NCBI RefSeq assembly: GCF_008017455.1
Contig: NZ_VRTY01000063.1
Coordinates: 1 to 37,419, forward strand
Origin: Pontibacter qinzhouensis
GTDB lineage: Bacteria > Bacteroidota > Bacteroidia > Cytophagales > Hymenobacteraceae
Direction of reading: 5' to 3'
DNA: 37,419 bases
Positions 1-7,860 of this stretch are shown here, piece by piece. How positions within the stretch are numbered: the stretch's first letter is position 1; every line of letters begins with the position of its first letter. Both the position numbers and the translations under genes were made by a program. The notes under the pieces are model-generated. The model searched no databases and had not been told where the DNA came from. It saw only the letters and a list, made by a program, of their open reading frames with translations.

Positions 1-257
1 AGGTCGAGGCCATGGTAGAGTAGCGGAGAGCCACGTTCTGTCCAGAGTTCTTTATAAACCTTGGCAGATTTCGGGGCGCGAAACGGGGCAATAATGCCGT
101 TTATTAAAGCAAAGCGCTGTACCAGGGGTATATCAATCACACGCTTGTCCATCAGGAACTCGCGCAGGTACTTTCTTACATCGGGTGTGTTAGGAGTATC
201 TGGCGTACCTAAGTTTACCAGCAGTACGCCAATTTTCCCTGTCGATTTTTTACTCAT
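1..257 (-). CDS. hemH: Ferrochelatase, N-terminal part (cut by window edge)
   Basis: The minus strand from 257 reads MSKKSTGKIGVLLVNLGTPD, then a proline-rich loop and REFLMDKRVIDIP. This is the characteristic ferrochelatase N-terminus (GVLLVNLGTP, then a YLREFL-like segment). About 85 codons are present and the rest lies beyond position 1. Ferrochelatase is the last enzyme of protoheme synthesis, inserting Fe2+ into protoporphyrin IX; catalytic His and Glu residues would be in the missing part. The ATG at 257 lies 26 nt downstream of a TATCTTTG -7 box, which supports this start. The identification rests on the N-terminal motif only but is strong. Confidence 0.9.
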   Translation of the reverse strand, partial: MSKKSTGKIGVLLVNLGTPDTPNTPDVRKYLREFLMDKRVIDIPLVQRFALINGIIAPFRAPKSAKVYKELWTERGSPLLYHGLD

Positions 258-282
258 AAAATCTTTAACTGATTTCCGGGTG

Positions 283-290
283 CAAAGATA
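283..290 (-). promoter_or_regulatory. Bacteroidota -7 box for hemH
   Basis: The minus strand reads TATCTTTG, an exact match to TAnnTTTG used by the Bacteroidota primary sigma factor. It lies 26 nt from the hemH ATG. No clear TTG-type -33 box was found at the expected distance. Confidence 0.6.
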
Positions 291-606
291 CAAACTAGAA
301 CCCGTTAGTTGTTGATATTATCTATCTATGGCTTATAGGAATTTTGAATAAGAGATTTTTTGAATTTTGAATAAGGGAATGAATGATTGAGAGAATGCGT
401 GATGAAATATTGGAATACTAAAGCGGTAACTGTAGGTAGTGGAAACCTGTTTTCAAAAGATAATCTGATGTACGTTCTCACTAGTCACTGCTCTTTCAGT
501 TAAAAAGACCATAAATCTCTCATTTTCCCTGAATCCACTCCTTCACTCATTCAAAACTCACAATTCATAATTAATTCACCCACAAGGATTCTACGTAAAA
601 AAGAAG

Positions 607-614
607 TACTTTTG
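607..614 (+). promoter_or_regulatory. Bacteroidota -7 box for era
   Basis: TACTTTTG matches TAnnTTTG exactly and sits 19 nt before the era ATG, implying a very short leader. No convincing -33 TTG is visible upstream. Confidence 0.65.
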
Positions 615-633
615 CAACCTCAAATTTAAACGC

Positions 634-1524
634 ATGTCAGAAACTCCTCATAAAGCCGGTTTTGTTAGTATAGTGGGTAAGCCGAACGTTGGCAAATCTA
701 CGCTGATGAATGCTTTGGTGGGCGAAAAGCTCTCCATCATTACATCAAAAGCCCAGACTACGCGGCACCGCATTATGGGGATTCTCAACGGCGACGATTT
801 CCAGATTGTGTACTCCGATACGCCTGGCATCATAAAGCCACAGTACGCGCTGCACGAGTCGATGATGAGTTTTGTGCGCACATCTCTCGAAGATGCCGAC
901 GTGATCCTGTTCATGACCGATATTTATGAGAAGCACGACGAGGACGATGTAATTGCGCGGCTGCAGCATGCACAGGTGCCTATTCTGCTGCTCATCAACA
1001 AAATAGACCAGGCCACCGAAGAGGAACTGACTGAAAAAGTGGCCTACTGGCAGGAGAAGATGCAGCCAACAGAAATACTGCCCATCTCGGCGCTGCACAA
1101 CTTTGGCCTCGACCATTTGTTCCAGCGTTTGCTGCATTATTTGCCCGAACATCCGGCTTATTTTCCGAAAGATGAACTGACTGACAAGCCAGAGCGTTTC
1201 TTTGTGTCGGAGATGATCCGGGAGAAGATTTTCCTGAACTATAAAAAAGAGATTCCTTACAGCTCCGAAGTGGTGATAGAGGAATTTAAGGAGGAGGAAA
1301 CCATTATCCGCATCAGGGCCGAGATAAGCGTGGAGCGCAAAAGCCAGAAAGGCATTATTATCGGGCACAAAGGCGAGGCGCTTAAAAAAGTGGGCACACA
1401 GGCCCGCAAAGACATGGAAGAGTTTTTCCAGAAAAAGATATTTCTTGATTTGTATGTGCGCGTGAACGAAAACTGGCGAACAGACCAGAAGCTGCTACGG
1501 CGCTTCGGCTATAGCGGCGAGTAG
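634..1524 (+). CDS. era: GTPase Era, ribosome small-subunit assembly
   Basis: This 296-aa protein has the usual Era length and two-domain plan. The N-terminal GTPase domain shows the P-loop GKPNVGKST (about residues 15-23), the G3 motif DTPG (about 63-66) and the G4 motif NKID (about 122-125). The C-terminal KH domain carries the RNA-binding signature GHKGEALKKVG near residue 245. Era binds the 3' end of 16S rRNA and helps 30S maturation. It is followed after 71 nt by the paralogous GTPase gene der on the same strand, and the two may be co-transcribed. The start at 634 lies directly behind a -7 box and gives the normal N-terminus. Confidence 0.97.
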   Translation: MSETPHKAGFVSIVGKPNVGKSTLMNALVGEKLSIITSKAQTTRHRIMGILNGDDFQIVYSDTPGIIKPQYALHESMMSFVRTSLEDADVILFMTDIYEKHDEDDVIARLQHAQVPILLLINKIDQATEEELTEKVAYWQEKMQPTEILPISALHNFGLDHLFQRLLHYLPEHPAYFPKDELTDKPERFFVSEMIREKIFLNYKKEIPYSSEVVIEEFKEEETIIRIRAEISVERKSQKGIIIGHKGEALKKVGTQARKDMEEFFQKKIFLDLYVRVNENWRTDQKLLRRFGYSGE

Positions 1525-1546
1525 AATATTAGCACAAATAAAGCTT

Positions 1547-1563
1547 CGGTGCAGGGTGCACCG
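1547..1563 (+). other. Hairpin between era and der
   Basis: CGGTGCA-ggg-TGCACCG forms a perfect 7-bp stem with a 3-nt loop. A T-rich run (ATTTTATTTTTTTATT) follows only about 15 nt later, so this is not a classical terminator. It may be a processing or attenuating hairpin between the two GTPase genes. Function is inferred only from structure. Confidence 0.4.
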
Positions 1564-1595
1564 GGGGCACTTTAACTATTTTATTTTTTTATTCG

Positions 1596-2909
1596 ATGTC
1601 ATCTAACATCATTGCTATTGTAGGCCGCCCTAATGTGGGCAAGTCTACACTTTTTAACCGCCTGATCGGGCACCGCAAGGCTATTATGGACAACGTGAGT
1701 GGCGTAACCCGCGACCGCAGCTATGGCCACGGCGACTGGATAGGCAAGTATTTTACCGTAATAGACACCGGTGGCTACGTACACGGCACCGACGATATTT
1801 TTGAGGAAGAGATAAATAAGCAGGTGGAACTGGCTGTAAAAGAGGCCGATGTCATCCTGTTTATGGTAGACGTAGATGCCGGCCTTACCGGTCTGGATGA
1901 AGAATTTGCGAACTACCTGCGCCGCACCGACAAACCTATTTACATTGTAGCCAACAAAGCCGATAGCAACGCGAGGGCGCACCAGATGGGCGAGTTCTAT
2001 GCGCTGGGTATAGGGCTGGAGATTTTCCCGGTTTCGTCGCAAAACGGCTCCGGCACTGGCGAACTGCTCGATGCTGTTATCACACACTTCAAAGACGAAG
2101 GCGTAGAAGACCCTGATGCAGGTATTCCTAAATTTGCCGTGCTTGGCCGACCAAACGTTGGCAAGTCGTCGTTTGTGAACCTGCTGCTCGGTGTGGAGCG
2201 TAACATTGTAACCGATATTGCCGGCACCACCCGCGATGCCATCGACTCGCGCTACAACGCCTTCGGCAAAGAGTTTATTATTGTAGACACAGCCGGTGTT
2301 CGCCGCAAGAGCAAAGTAAGCGAAGACATAGAGTTTTACTCTGTTATGCGCTCGCTCCGTGCCCTCGAAGATGCGGATGTATGCATTATTATATTAGATG
2401 CCACACGCGGCATAGAGGCGCAAGACGTAAACCTTATCTCGCTGGCCGAAAAGAACCGAAAAGGCATTGTAATACTGGTGAACAAGTGGGACCTGGTAGA
2501 GAAAAATACTAACTCAACGAAAGAGTTTGAAGAGGAGATACTGGAGAAAATTGCACCTATCAAATACGTGCCGGTTATCTTTACCTCAGTAGTTACCAAG
2601 CAGCGTGTGCACAAAGCCATCGAAACGGCAATGGAGGTGTATGAGAACAAAACGCAAAAGATCTCTACCTCTAAGCTCAACGACAAAATACTGCCAGAGA
2701 TTGATCGTTATCCGCCACCAGCTATAAAAGGTAAGTTTGTGAAGATCAAGTATATTACGCAGCTGCCTACGCACAACCCTACGTTCGCTTTTTTCTGTAA
2801 CCTGCCGCAGTACATCAAAGAGTCGTACACAAGGTACCTGGAAAACAGCATAAGAAAGCACTTCGGATTTGACGGTGTGCCGATTAAACTGGTATTCCGG
2901 AAAAAATAA
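1596..2909 (+). CDS. der: GTPase Der (EngA), tandem-G-domain ribosome assembly factor
   Basis: This 437-aa protein has the diagnostic double GTPase arrangement. Domain 1 has GRPNVGKST (about residues 10-18), DTGG and NKAD. Domain 2 has GRPNVGKSS (about 184-192), DTAGVRRKSK and NKWD. A C-terminal KH-like domain ends in FGFDGVPIKLVFRKK, typical of the family. Der acts in 50S subunit biogenesis. The length is normal, and the ATG at 1596 gives the expected N-terminus (NIIAIVGRPNVGKS). It lies downstream of era, a pairing of two essential assembly GTPases that fits a shared growth-related role. Confidence 0.97.
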   Translation: MSSNIIAIVGRPNVGKSTLFNRLIGHRKAIMDNVSGVTRDRSYGHGDWIGKYFTVIDTGGYVHGTDDIFEEEINKQVELAVKEADVILFMVDVDAGLTGLDEEFANYLRRTDKPIYIVANKADSNARAHQMGEFYALGIGLEIFPVSSQNGSGTGELLDAVITHFKDEGVEDPDAGIPKFAVLGRPNVGKSSFVNLLLGVERNIVTDIAGTTRDAIDSRYNAFGKEFIIVDTAGVRRKSKVSEDIEFYSVMRSLRALEDADVCIIILDATRGIEAQDVNLISLAEKNRKGIVILVNKWDLVEKNTNSTKEFEEEILEKIAPIKYVPVIFTSVVTKQRVHKAIETAMEVYENKTQKISTSKLNDKILPEIDRYPPPAIKGKFVKIKYITQLPTHNPTFAFFCNLPQYIKESYTRYLENSIRKHFGFDGVPIKLVFRKK

Positions 2910-2946
2910 AATCAGGTACTTTTATTAGTATATTCAGATATGTGAT

Positions 2947-2954
2947 TATATTTG
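2947..2954 (+). promoter_or_regulatory. Bacteroidota -7 box for small lipoprotein gene
   Basis: TATATTTG is an exact TAnnTTTG match, 31 nt upstream of the ATG at 2985. It lies 38 nt after the der stop, so the lipoprotein gene probably has its own promoter. An upstream in-frame ATG at 2952 overlaps this box, which argues against that ATG being the start. Confidence 0.6.
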
Positions 2955-2984
2955 AAGCTTCATTCAACCAATCATTCTATCATC

Positions 2985-3161
2985 ATGAAAAAAGTATTCG
3001 GTTTATTATTTGTTGCTGGCCTTTTCGTTTTCGCTTCTTGCGAGTCAACTACTACTGCTACTGAAGAAACAACTACTGACGAAGTTGTTGTAGAAGAAGA
3101 TGATGCAACTATTATAGATGTTGACACTACCACTACTGAAGTTGATACTACTTCATTATAA
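2985..3161 (+). CDS. Small acidic Thr/Glu-rich lipoprotein, function unknown
   Basis: The 58-aa product begins MKKVFGLLFVAGLFVFASC, a lipoprotein signal peptide with lipobox FASC and the acylated Cys at residue 19. The mature part is about 40 residues, almost entirely Thr, Glu, Asp and Val (runs of TTT and EE), so it is probably unstructured and strongly acidic. The start at 2985 was preferred to an in-frame ATG at 2952 because the latter would put 11 extra residues before the signal peptide and overlaps the promoter. A strong terminator follows, so it is a monocistronic unit. A similar tiny lipoprotein lies at 3339. No known family was recognised. Confidence 0.75.
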   Translation: MKKVFGLLFVAGLFVFASCESTTTATEETTTDEVVVEEDDATIIDVDTTTTEVDTTSL

Positions 3162-3204
3162 TCTGTACAAGATTTTATGAGCCACGGCTATAGTCTGGTT
3201 CTGC

Positions 3205-3234
3205 AAAAAGGCGCTCTATCGAGTGCCTTTTTTG
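3205..3234 (+). terminator. Rho-independent terminator after the 58-aa lipoprotein
   Basis: AAAAAGGCGCTC-TATC-GAGTGCCTTTTTT forms a stem of about 12 bp (one G-T wobble) with a 4-nt loop and a T run. It is placed 44 nt after the stop. Confidence 0.85.
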
Positions 3235-3338
3235 TTTTCTGACTAACCTAATTTCTTCCGTGTCGTAAGCTGTGCAGGCCCTGCTTTTCCAGAGGTTTAA
3301 GCAGGCATCTTACTATTCAACACCTAAGAGTTTACCAC

Positions 3339-3512
3339 ATGAAAAAAGTAATGTATTTAATGATGGCAGCTAGTGTAATGACGCTGGCATCTTGCGAAAC
3401 AAGCAGACAAGATAAAGCAGAAAACAAAATAGAAAATGCTGCTGAAGATGTAGAAGATGAGGCAGAAGATGTAGCCGAAGACATTGAAGAGGCAACAGAA
3501 AAAAAAGACTAA
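3339..3512 (+). CDS. Small acidic coiled-coil lipoprotein, function unknown
   Basis: This 57-aa frame starts MKKVMYLMMAASVMTLASC, a lipoprotein signal peptide with lipobox LASC (Cys 19). The rest is highly charged: NKIENAAEDVEDEAEDVAED is a repetitive Glu/Asp/Ala helix with heptad-like spacing, ending in EEATEKKD. The architecture (short anchored helix) recalls small envelope lipoproteins, but no family is recognised. It follows the 58-aa lipoprotein by 177 nt on the same strand and has its own very stable terminator just after the stop, consistent with abundant expression. No exact TAnnTTTG box was found upstream. Confidence 0.75.
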   Translation: MKKVMYLMMAASVMTLASCETSRQDKAENKIENAAEDVEDEAEDVAEDIEEATEKKD

Positions 3513-3517
3513 CTAAA

Positions 3518-3551
3518 ACAGAAAGAGGAGCCGGTAAGCTCCTCTTTCTGT
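3518..3551. terminator. Bidirectional terminator between convergent genes
   Basis: A perfect 14-bp stem, ACAGAAAGAGGAGC and GCTCCTCTTTCTGT, closes a 6-nt loop. T-rich sequence follows on the minus strand (CTGTTTTAGTT). It lies between the plus-strand lipoprotein (stop 3512) and the minus-strand gene ending at 3562, so it can serve both. Confidence 0.85.
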
Positions 3552-3561
3552 TGCTGCAGGC

Positions 3562-4131
3562 CTAATTGCCAAGCCTTTTCTGAATCATGCCATTAACAAG
3601 GCCAAACAGGCGTTTGGGCGTAAAGGTGCGCCAGGGTACTTCTTCCATGGTGCCTCCAGAGTTTATATAATAATCGATACTGTAGTTCCGCATCTCTGAC
3701 AGCACGAAGTCTCTAAAGCAGATGGCGGCAATCCAACCGTCTTCCACATCCTCGAACCACTCTTCATAGTAGGCATCGTCTGAACCATGAAAGTTGAAGA
3801 CATTTTCCCCAATCAGAATAAAATGTTTGATGCCCTCATACACCATAGGGTCGATGATGTTGCGCTTAAGCTTCATGATGTCGTTGTTGAGTGTGTCGTT
3901 CCACTCGCCAATAAATTCTATAATGGTATAACCAAGATCGTAATCAGTAAATAGGATTTTTATGAACAGTGTTTCAGAATCTATATCGTCCCATTGAGGG
4001 TGAATGTAGTATCCGTAGATCGTGTGCGTAAAGTCGGTAAGGCTGTTTTCGGCACCATATAATGGCGACCTCGGGTCCTCTGCGGCTGTGTATAAATCAA
4101 GCCAGTTGTAATATGGTTCTATAGTATGCAT
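3562..4131 (-). CDS. Conserved-looking hypothetical cytoplasmic protein
   Basis: This 189-aa protein has no signal peptide or membrane segment. It is acidic and rich in aromatic residues (MHTIEPYYNWLDLYTAAEDP; DDAYYEEWFEDVEDGW). The composition and even codon use are those of a real gene, and a bidirectional terminator lies just beyond its stop. I do not recognise the family and saw no catalytic motif. The ATG at 4131 is the only reasonable start, because it opens directly into the conserved-looking sequence. It is monocistronic, convergent with the small lipoprotein gene and divergent from the TPR protein gene at 4400. Confidence 0.7.
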   Translation of the reverse strand: MHTIEPYYNWLDLYTAAEDPRSPLYGAENSLTDFTHTIYGYYIHPQWDDIDSETLFIKILFTDYDLGYTIIEFIGEWNDTLNNDIMKLKRNIIDPMVYEGIKHFILIGENVFNFHGSDDAYYEEWFEDVEDGWIAAICFRDFVLSEMRNYSIDYYINSGGTMEEVPWRTFTPKRLFGLVNGMIQKRLGN

Positions 4132-4399
4132 ATTAATTCGTTTAAGAAGGCGGCTTCAGCTAAAGCTGCCGGTTTTCTGATTTACTGCAAGAGGCAAAAC
4201 AAAGTTGGCCCAATCTACCATAACATGCGGGCTGTTCCCAAAAAAGGATAACAACAAGGGCACAGAGTATCTGCACGAAATGTGATGGTATTTAAACCGA
4301 AAGCGGCTGCAGGTTTTATAGCGGCTATAATTATGCTATATTGTAAAGGCACTTTTATGCGTTCAGTTTAGAACGCCAGATTTATACAAAACACGGTTT

Positions 4400-5470
4400 A
4401 TGCGTCATTTTTTTAGCAGGGGGCTGCATCGGTTGTCGCTCCTGGTGCTTTTCTTTTTCGGCTTTTTTACTGCCCTTGCTTCTCCTGATTATACAGAAGT
4501 GTACCACCCGCATATTAACCGGGCGGAGCTGGCGCTCGCACAGAAAAACTACGAAACTGCCCTAGACCTGTACCAGCAGGCTTTTGCTGCAGTGCCATCG
4601 CCTTTTGCTAAAGACTATTTTAATGCGGCTGTTTGTGCCACACACGAGGGCAACGAAAAGCTAACGTATGCTTACCTGGAAAAGCTGGCGCTAAAAGGAG
4701 TGGACCTGGAGTACCTGAAAAAGCAGAGAGGATTTAAGCCGTTGCAGGAATCTAAGAAATGGAGGAAGTTTGAGCGCAAATATCCGAGATACAGAAAAAA
4801 TTACCGACAGCACGTAAACCTGGACCTGCGAGCCGATCTCGATGAGCTTTATGCCCGCGACCAGTATTTCAGGCAGGCAAAAGGAGGCTTGCGTGCGCAC
4901 ATAGATACTCTGCGTAAAATTGAAGCAGCTAATGTGGGGGTGCTGCTGCGTGCCATTGAGAAGCACGGCTACCCTGGCGAAAATCAGATTGGTGTAGGCG
5001 ATACGCTGGAACTGTTGCCTCGATTTGCCATTGTAATAGAGCGACAAACCCGTTTTATGGATGGTTACGACTTTACCAAAATTCTGCAGGAAGCCGTGCA
5101 GCAGGGCAGGCTTGCTCCGCATGCTGCCGCTTACCTGATGGAGAAGCAAGGCTTTGGCGACTACAAAACAAGGGCGCTGGTAAAAATATCCTGCGGCAAA
5201 CCAAAAGACTGCGAAAACGACAAACGCCTGCCCGACCTAAGCAAATTTATGAAGGAGAAGCTCAGTGAAACACAGGAGGAGAATATAAACGAACAGCGCC
5301 TGGATCTGGGCCTCGAAAGTCTAAAAGATTATCGGCGGAAAGTCCTCTTTAGCCTGACTCAGCAGGAATTTAATTTTAATTATCCCGGTGCCGTAGCCTA
5401 CTATATTGCCCCCAGCAACGAAGCTGCCCACGTGCTGACAGAGCGACTGGAGACAATAGAGGAGCTTTAG
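4400..5470 (+). CDS. Secreted TPR protein with DUF6624-like domain
   Basis: The 356-aa protein starts with a signal peptide (hydrophobic SLLVLFFFGFFTALASP, cleavage near residue 28). A TPR-like helical pair follows (NRAELALAQKNYETALDLYQ, about residues 40-100). The middle region matches the pattern I associate with DUF6624: ELYARDQYFR, then ANVGVLLRAIEKHGYPGENQ with a G-x-P turn and IG, then an AAAYLMEKQG segment. The usual final QxYGTQ-type motif is not evident, so the domain is divergent. It is probably periplasmic or outer-membrane associated. The gene stands alone, with 268 nt of featureless spacer before it and a murQ gene converging from the other side. Enzymatic function is unknown. 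Confidence 0.7.
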   Translation: MRHFFSRGLHRLSLLVLFFFGFFTALASPDYTEVYHPHINRAELALAQKNYETALDLYQQAFAAVPSPFAKDYFNAAVCATHEGNEKLTYAYLEKLALKGVDLEYLKKQRGFKPLQESKKWRKFERKYPRYRKNYRQHVNLDLRADLDELYARDQYFRQAKGGLRAHIDTLRKIEAANVGVLLRAIEKHGYPGENQIGVGDTLELLPRFAIVIERQTRFMDGYDFTKILQEAVQQGRLAPHAAAYLMEKQGFGDYKTRALVKISCGKPKDCENDKRLPDLSKFMKEKLSETQEENINEQRLDLGLESLKDYRRKVLFSLTQQEFNFNYPGAVAYYIAPSNEAAHVLTERLETIEEL

Positions 5471-5551
5471 GTTAGTTAAGAGTTATGAGTTAAAAGTTTC
5501 TACTCTCACTCATCCGCTCATTCACTCATTCAAAATTCTGAATTGCGGCAA

Positions 5552-6358
5552 TTACTTTTTCTCGTATGCTTCAATGGCAGCGCGTACATTGCCATGTTTC
5601 TGAAGCAGAGCAGCTGCTTCGGTTTCTGGTAACTGAAGCTCCTCCATTAGCATGCGGGTGCCCCTGTCCACAAGCTTGTGGTTCGAGAGCTGCATGTCTA
5701 CCATTTTATTGCCTTTCACTTTGCCTAGGCGAACCATGGTGGCGGTGGTAAGCATGTTGAGCACCAGTTTTTGGGCAGTACCAGCCTTCATACGAGTGCT
5801 GCCGGTCACGAATTCCGGGCCTGTTATTACTTCTACAGGGTACTCGGCAGCAGCTGCCACGGCACTACCTGGGTTGCATACAATACAACCGGTGCTAATG
5901 CCTGTATTTCGGCACGTTTTAAGGCCGCCTATAACGTACGGGGTACGACCCGATGCTGCAATGCCTACTACCACATCTTTATCGGTAATCTGGTGCTCCT
6001 GCAGATCTAACCAGGCTTGCTGTTCATCGTCTTCGGCAAACTCCACTGCTTTCCGGATGGCACCGTCGCCGCCCGCTATAATGCCGATAACCATACCATG
6101 CGGAACGCCATACGTTGGCGGGCATTCTGAGGCATCAACAATACCAAGCCTGCCGCTGGTGCCGGCACCTATATAAAAAAGTCGGCCTCCTTGCCGGAGC
6201 TTCTCCACGGTCACTTCTACAAGTTTCTCCAGTTGCGGAATAGCTTTTTCTACAGCCAGCGGAACGGTTTTGTCTTCCTGGTTAATAGAAACAAGCAGTT
6301 CCTGCACCGAGAGCTGCTCCAGGTTATTATAATGAGAGGCTGATTCTGTAGTAGACAC
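5552..6358 (-). CDS. murQ: N-acetylmuramic acid 6-phosphate etherase
   Basis: This 268-aa protein of the SIS family cleaves the D-lactyl ether of MurNAc-6-phosphate to give GlcNAc-6-phosphate, a step of peptidoglycan recycling. Family signatures are clear: YIGAGTSGRLGIVDASECPP (the Glu of ASECPP region is catalytic in the family), VVVGIAASGRTPYVIGGL, CNPGSAV and GSTRMKAGTAQKLVLNM. It is slightly shorter than the usual ~300 aa, mainly at the termini. The start is a GTG at 6358; no better ATG lies upstream in frame. A BadF-type amino-sugar kinase lies 115 nt upstream on the same strand and could supply the phosphorylated substrate, so the two are likely functionally linked. Confidence 0.95.
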   Translation of the reverse strand: MSTTESASHYNNLEQLSVQELLVSINQEDKTVPLAVEKAIPQLEKLVEVTVEKLRQGGRLFYIGAGTSGRLGIVDASECPPTYGVPHGMVIGIIAGGDGAIRKAVEFAEDDEQQAWLDLQEHQITDKDVVVGIAASGRTPYVIGGLKTCRNTGISTGCIVCNPGSAVAAAAEYPVEVITGPEFVTGSTRMKAGTAQKLVLNMLTTATMVRLGKVKGNKMVDMQLSNHKLVDRGTRMLMEELQLPETEAAALLQKHGNVRAAIEAYEKK

Positions 6359-6424
6359 GTTGTGGAGTTAGAAAGCTAGAAAGTTATAATGTTAGAAAAA
6401 AGGCAGGGGTGAAGAGTGGGATGA

Positions 6425-6456
6425 ATGAGCACGCATTTTTAAAGATGCGCGCTCAT
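6425..6456. other. Intercistronic hairpin between kinase gene and murQ
   Basis: ATGAGCACGCAT and ATGCGCGCTCAT form a 12-bp stem with a single A-C mismatch and an 8-nt loop. There is no T run after it on the minus strand, so it is more likely an mRNA processing or stabilising hairpin, or a protein-binding dyad, than a terminator. Confidence 0.5.
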
Positions 6457-6473
6457 CAACTCAATCAAAAGTC

Positions 6474-7331
6474 TTACTGCTCTTTCTCCAGTTGCTCCTG
6501 GTGGTAACGTACCATGCCTTCGCTAGGGCTTTGCAGAATAAGGCCTATATGTGCTCCGAACTTTTTAGCCACCTGGTGCAGAATGTCAGAGAAATGATAA
6601 GCGATAGAACCTACAAAGTTTATCGGGAGCTTGTCGAAGTCTTTGTACTTGCATACATGGCGCTCAAAGAACTCATTAAAGTTCTCGTAGATCATGGCAT
6701 GTATAACAGGATGCTTGCTTTTCTCACCCATAAACTTAGCAAAAGTAGCCAGGTAGGTGCTTGGCATATCGGTGTAGTAAACTGAATCTAATATGCCGTC
6801 TTTTGTCAGGTTGTATGTTTTCTTCAGCGACTCTGCCAGTTCCTCAGGTAACTCGCGGTACAGGTAAGCCCTAATGAGCAGTTTGCCCAGGAAAGCACCG
6901 CTACCTTCATCGCCCATCAGGAAACCTAGCGAAGGCACGTTGTCGATAATTTTTTTGCCGTCGTAGAGGCAGGAGTTAGAGCCTGTTCCTAAAATGCAGG
7001 CAATTCCTGGCTGGTGGCCGCAAAGCGATCTGGCTGCGCCAAGCAGGTCGTGGTCTACGTGTACATTGCTGTCAGGAAAAGCACGTCGGAGAGCGTCTTC
7101 TACACGCTTATTGCGCTCAGGCGAGCTGCAACCGGCACCATAGTAATACACAGAAACAGGAGACTTTTGTTGTAGGACCGGCACAAGCTCTTTTTCAAAG
7201 ATGGCGTATATTTCGTCGGTATCGAGGTACTGCGGGTTTATGCCAGCCGTAAAAACCTGCTGATGAGAACCTGTGGCGTCCATTAAACGCCAATCTGTTT
7301 TTGTTGAGCCGCTATCTGCTAGTAAGATCAT
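6474..7331 (-). CDS. BadF/BadG/BcrA-type amino-sugar kinase (GlcNAc or MurNAc kinase)
   Basis: This 285-aa ASKHA-fold kinase starts MILLADSGSTKTDWRLMD, where DSGSTKTDW is the phosphate-1 loop of N-acetylglucosamine kinases of the BadF family. ACILGTGSNSCLYDG is the phosphate-2 region and GFLMGDEGSGAFLGK the conserved segment that follows; GSIAYHFSDIL is near the C-terminus. An in-frame ATG nine codons upstream (7358) exists but 7331 matches the family N-terminus. Enzymes of this family phosphorylate GlcNAc, and some (MurK of Clostridium and Tannerella) also MurNAc. The murQ gene immediately downstream makes MurNAc a plausible substrate, but sequence alone cannot settle it. Confidence 0.88.
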   Translation of the reverse strand: MILLADSGSTKTDWRLMDATGSHQQVFTAGINPQYLDTDEIYAIFEKELVPVLQQKSPVSVYYYGAGCSSPERNKRVEDALRRAFPDSNVHVDHDLLGAARSLCGHQPGIACILGTGSNSCLYDGKKIIDNVPSLGFLMGDEGSGAFLGKLLIRAYLYRELPEELAESLKKTYNLTKDGILDSVYYTDMPSTYLATFAKFMGEKSKHPVIHAMIYENFNEFFERHVCKYKDFDKLPINFVGSIAYHFSDILHQVAKKFGAHIGLILQSPSEGMVRYHQEQLEKEQ

Positions 7332-7393
7332 ATGGTTATAAGTAAAGTATGTGTACAAACAGAAAGGCAGCAGCCTTCCTGCGGATTACCTTT

Positions 7394-7669
7394 TTAATAC
7401 GTTGGTTTTTTTACGGTACCAATGGCCGTAAATTTATCAAAAACATATTCAGTGTGCGGGGCATCCTGTAGTTCTTTTGTCAGGTCTTGCCCGGCCCAGT
7501 GCTCATAATGGTTGCCACTGCGCCACAACCTCGATTTTTTTACATCATATATCACGCCTTTATACGCTACCCACACCTCATCCCGATCCTGGCCGTTTCG
7601 GGAGGCAAGTTGTTGCAGTGTGTACTCTGGCAACGCATGTTCATTTGCCTTAGTGTCTGTTTCAGGCAT
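7394..7669 (-). CDS. Cytochrome b5-like heme-binding domain protein
   Basis: This 91-aa soluble protein is essentially a single cytochrome b5-like heme/steroid-binding domain. It shows YTLQQLASRNGQD, then VWVAYKGVIYDVKKSRLW, then GNHYEHWAGQDLTKELQDAPH. The spaced histidines in the HYEHWAG and APH segments are the candidate axial heme ligands in this bacterial subfamily. There is no signal peptide or membrane anchor, so it is probably cytoplasmic. It lies 62 nt upstream of the kinase gene on the same strand, with no functional link apparent. The electron-transfer partner is unknown. The ATG at 7669 is the only suitable start. Confidence 0.85.
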   Translation of the reverse strand: MPETDTKANEHALPEYTLQQLASRNGQDRDEVWVAYKGVIYDVKKSRLWRSGNHYEHWAGQDLTKELQDAPHTEYVFDKFTAIGTVKKPTY

Positions 7670-7860
7670 CGGGTCTTAGTATAAATAAGTTAAGAGTATA
7701 TTCAAATATAGTTAAACTATTTTTGTCCTCCACACGCTGTAAAAACGCAGGAGCTTTAATTAGTTAAGAGTTAATAGTTTTTTAAAGCCTGCGCTGGTAA
7801 TTCATTTCCAAATCTCCTCATCTCCAAATCTTCAAATTTAGAAATCAGCACCTTAAATAA

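Larger units (their letters stand above)
258..633. other. Divergent intergenic region hemH/era
   Basis: This 376-bp AT-rich spacer between divergent hemH and era holds the two -7 boxes (283-290 minus, 607-614 plus). It also contains AT-rich short words such as TGAATTTTGAATAAG near 345-380 and ACTCATTCAAAACTCACAATTC near 545, similar to those in several other gaps of the window. No RNA gene or conserved open frame was seen. Confidence 0.6.

Noticed and set aside
745..1368. 207-residue open frame on the minus strand inside era
   Set aside because: It is fully covered by era, has no plausible start signal and shows no recognisable protein features.
1547..1595. Terminator between era and der
   Set aside because: The T-rich run begins about 15 nt after the hairpin, too far for a typical intrinsic terminator, so it was listed only as a hairpin.
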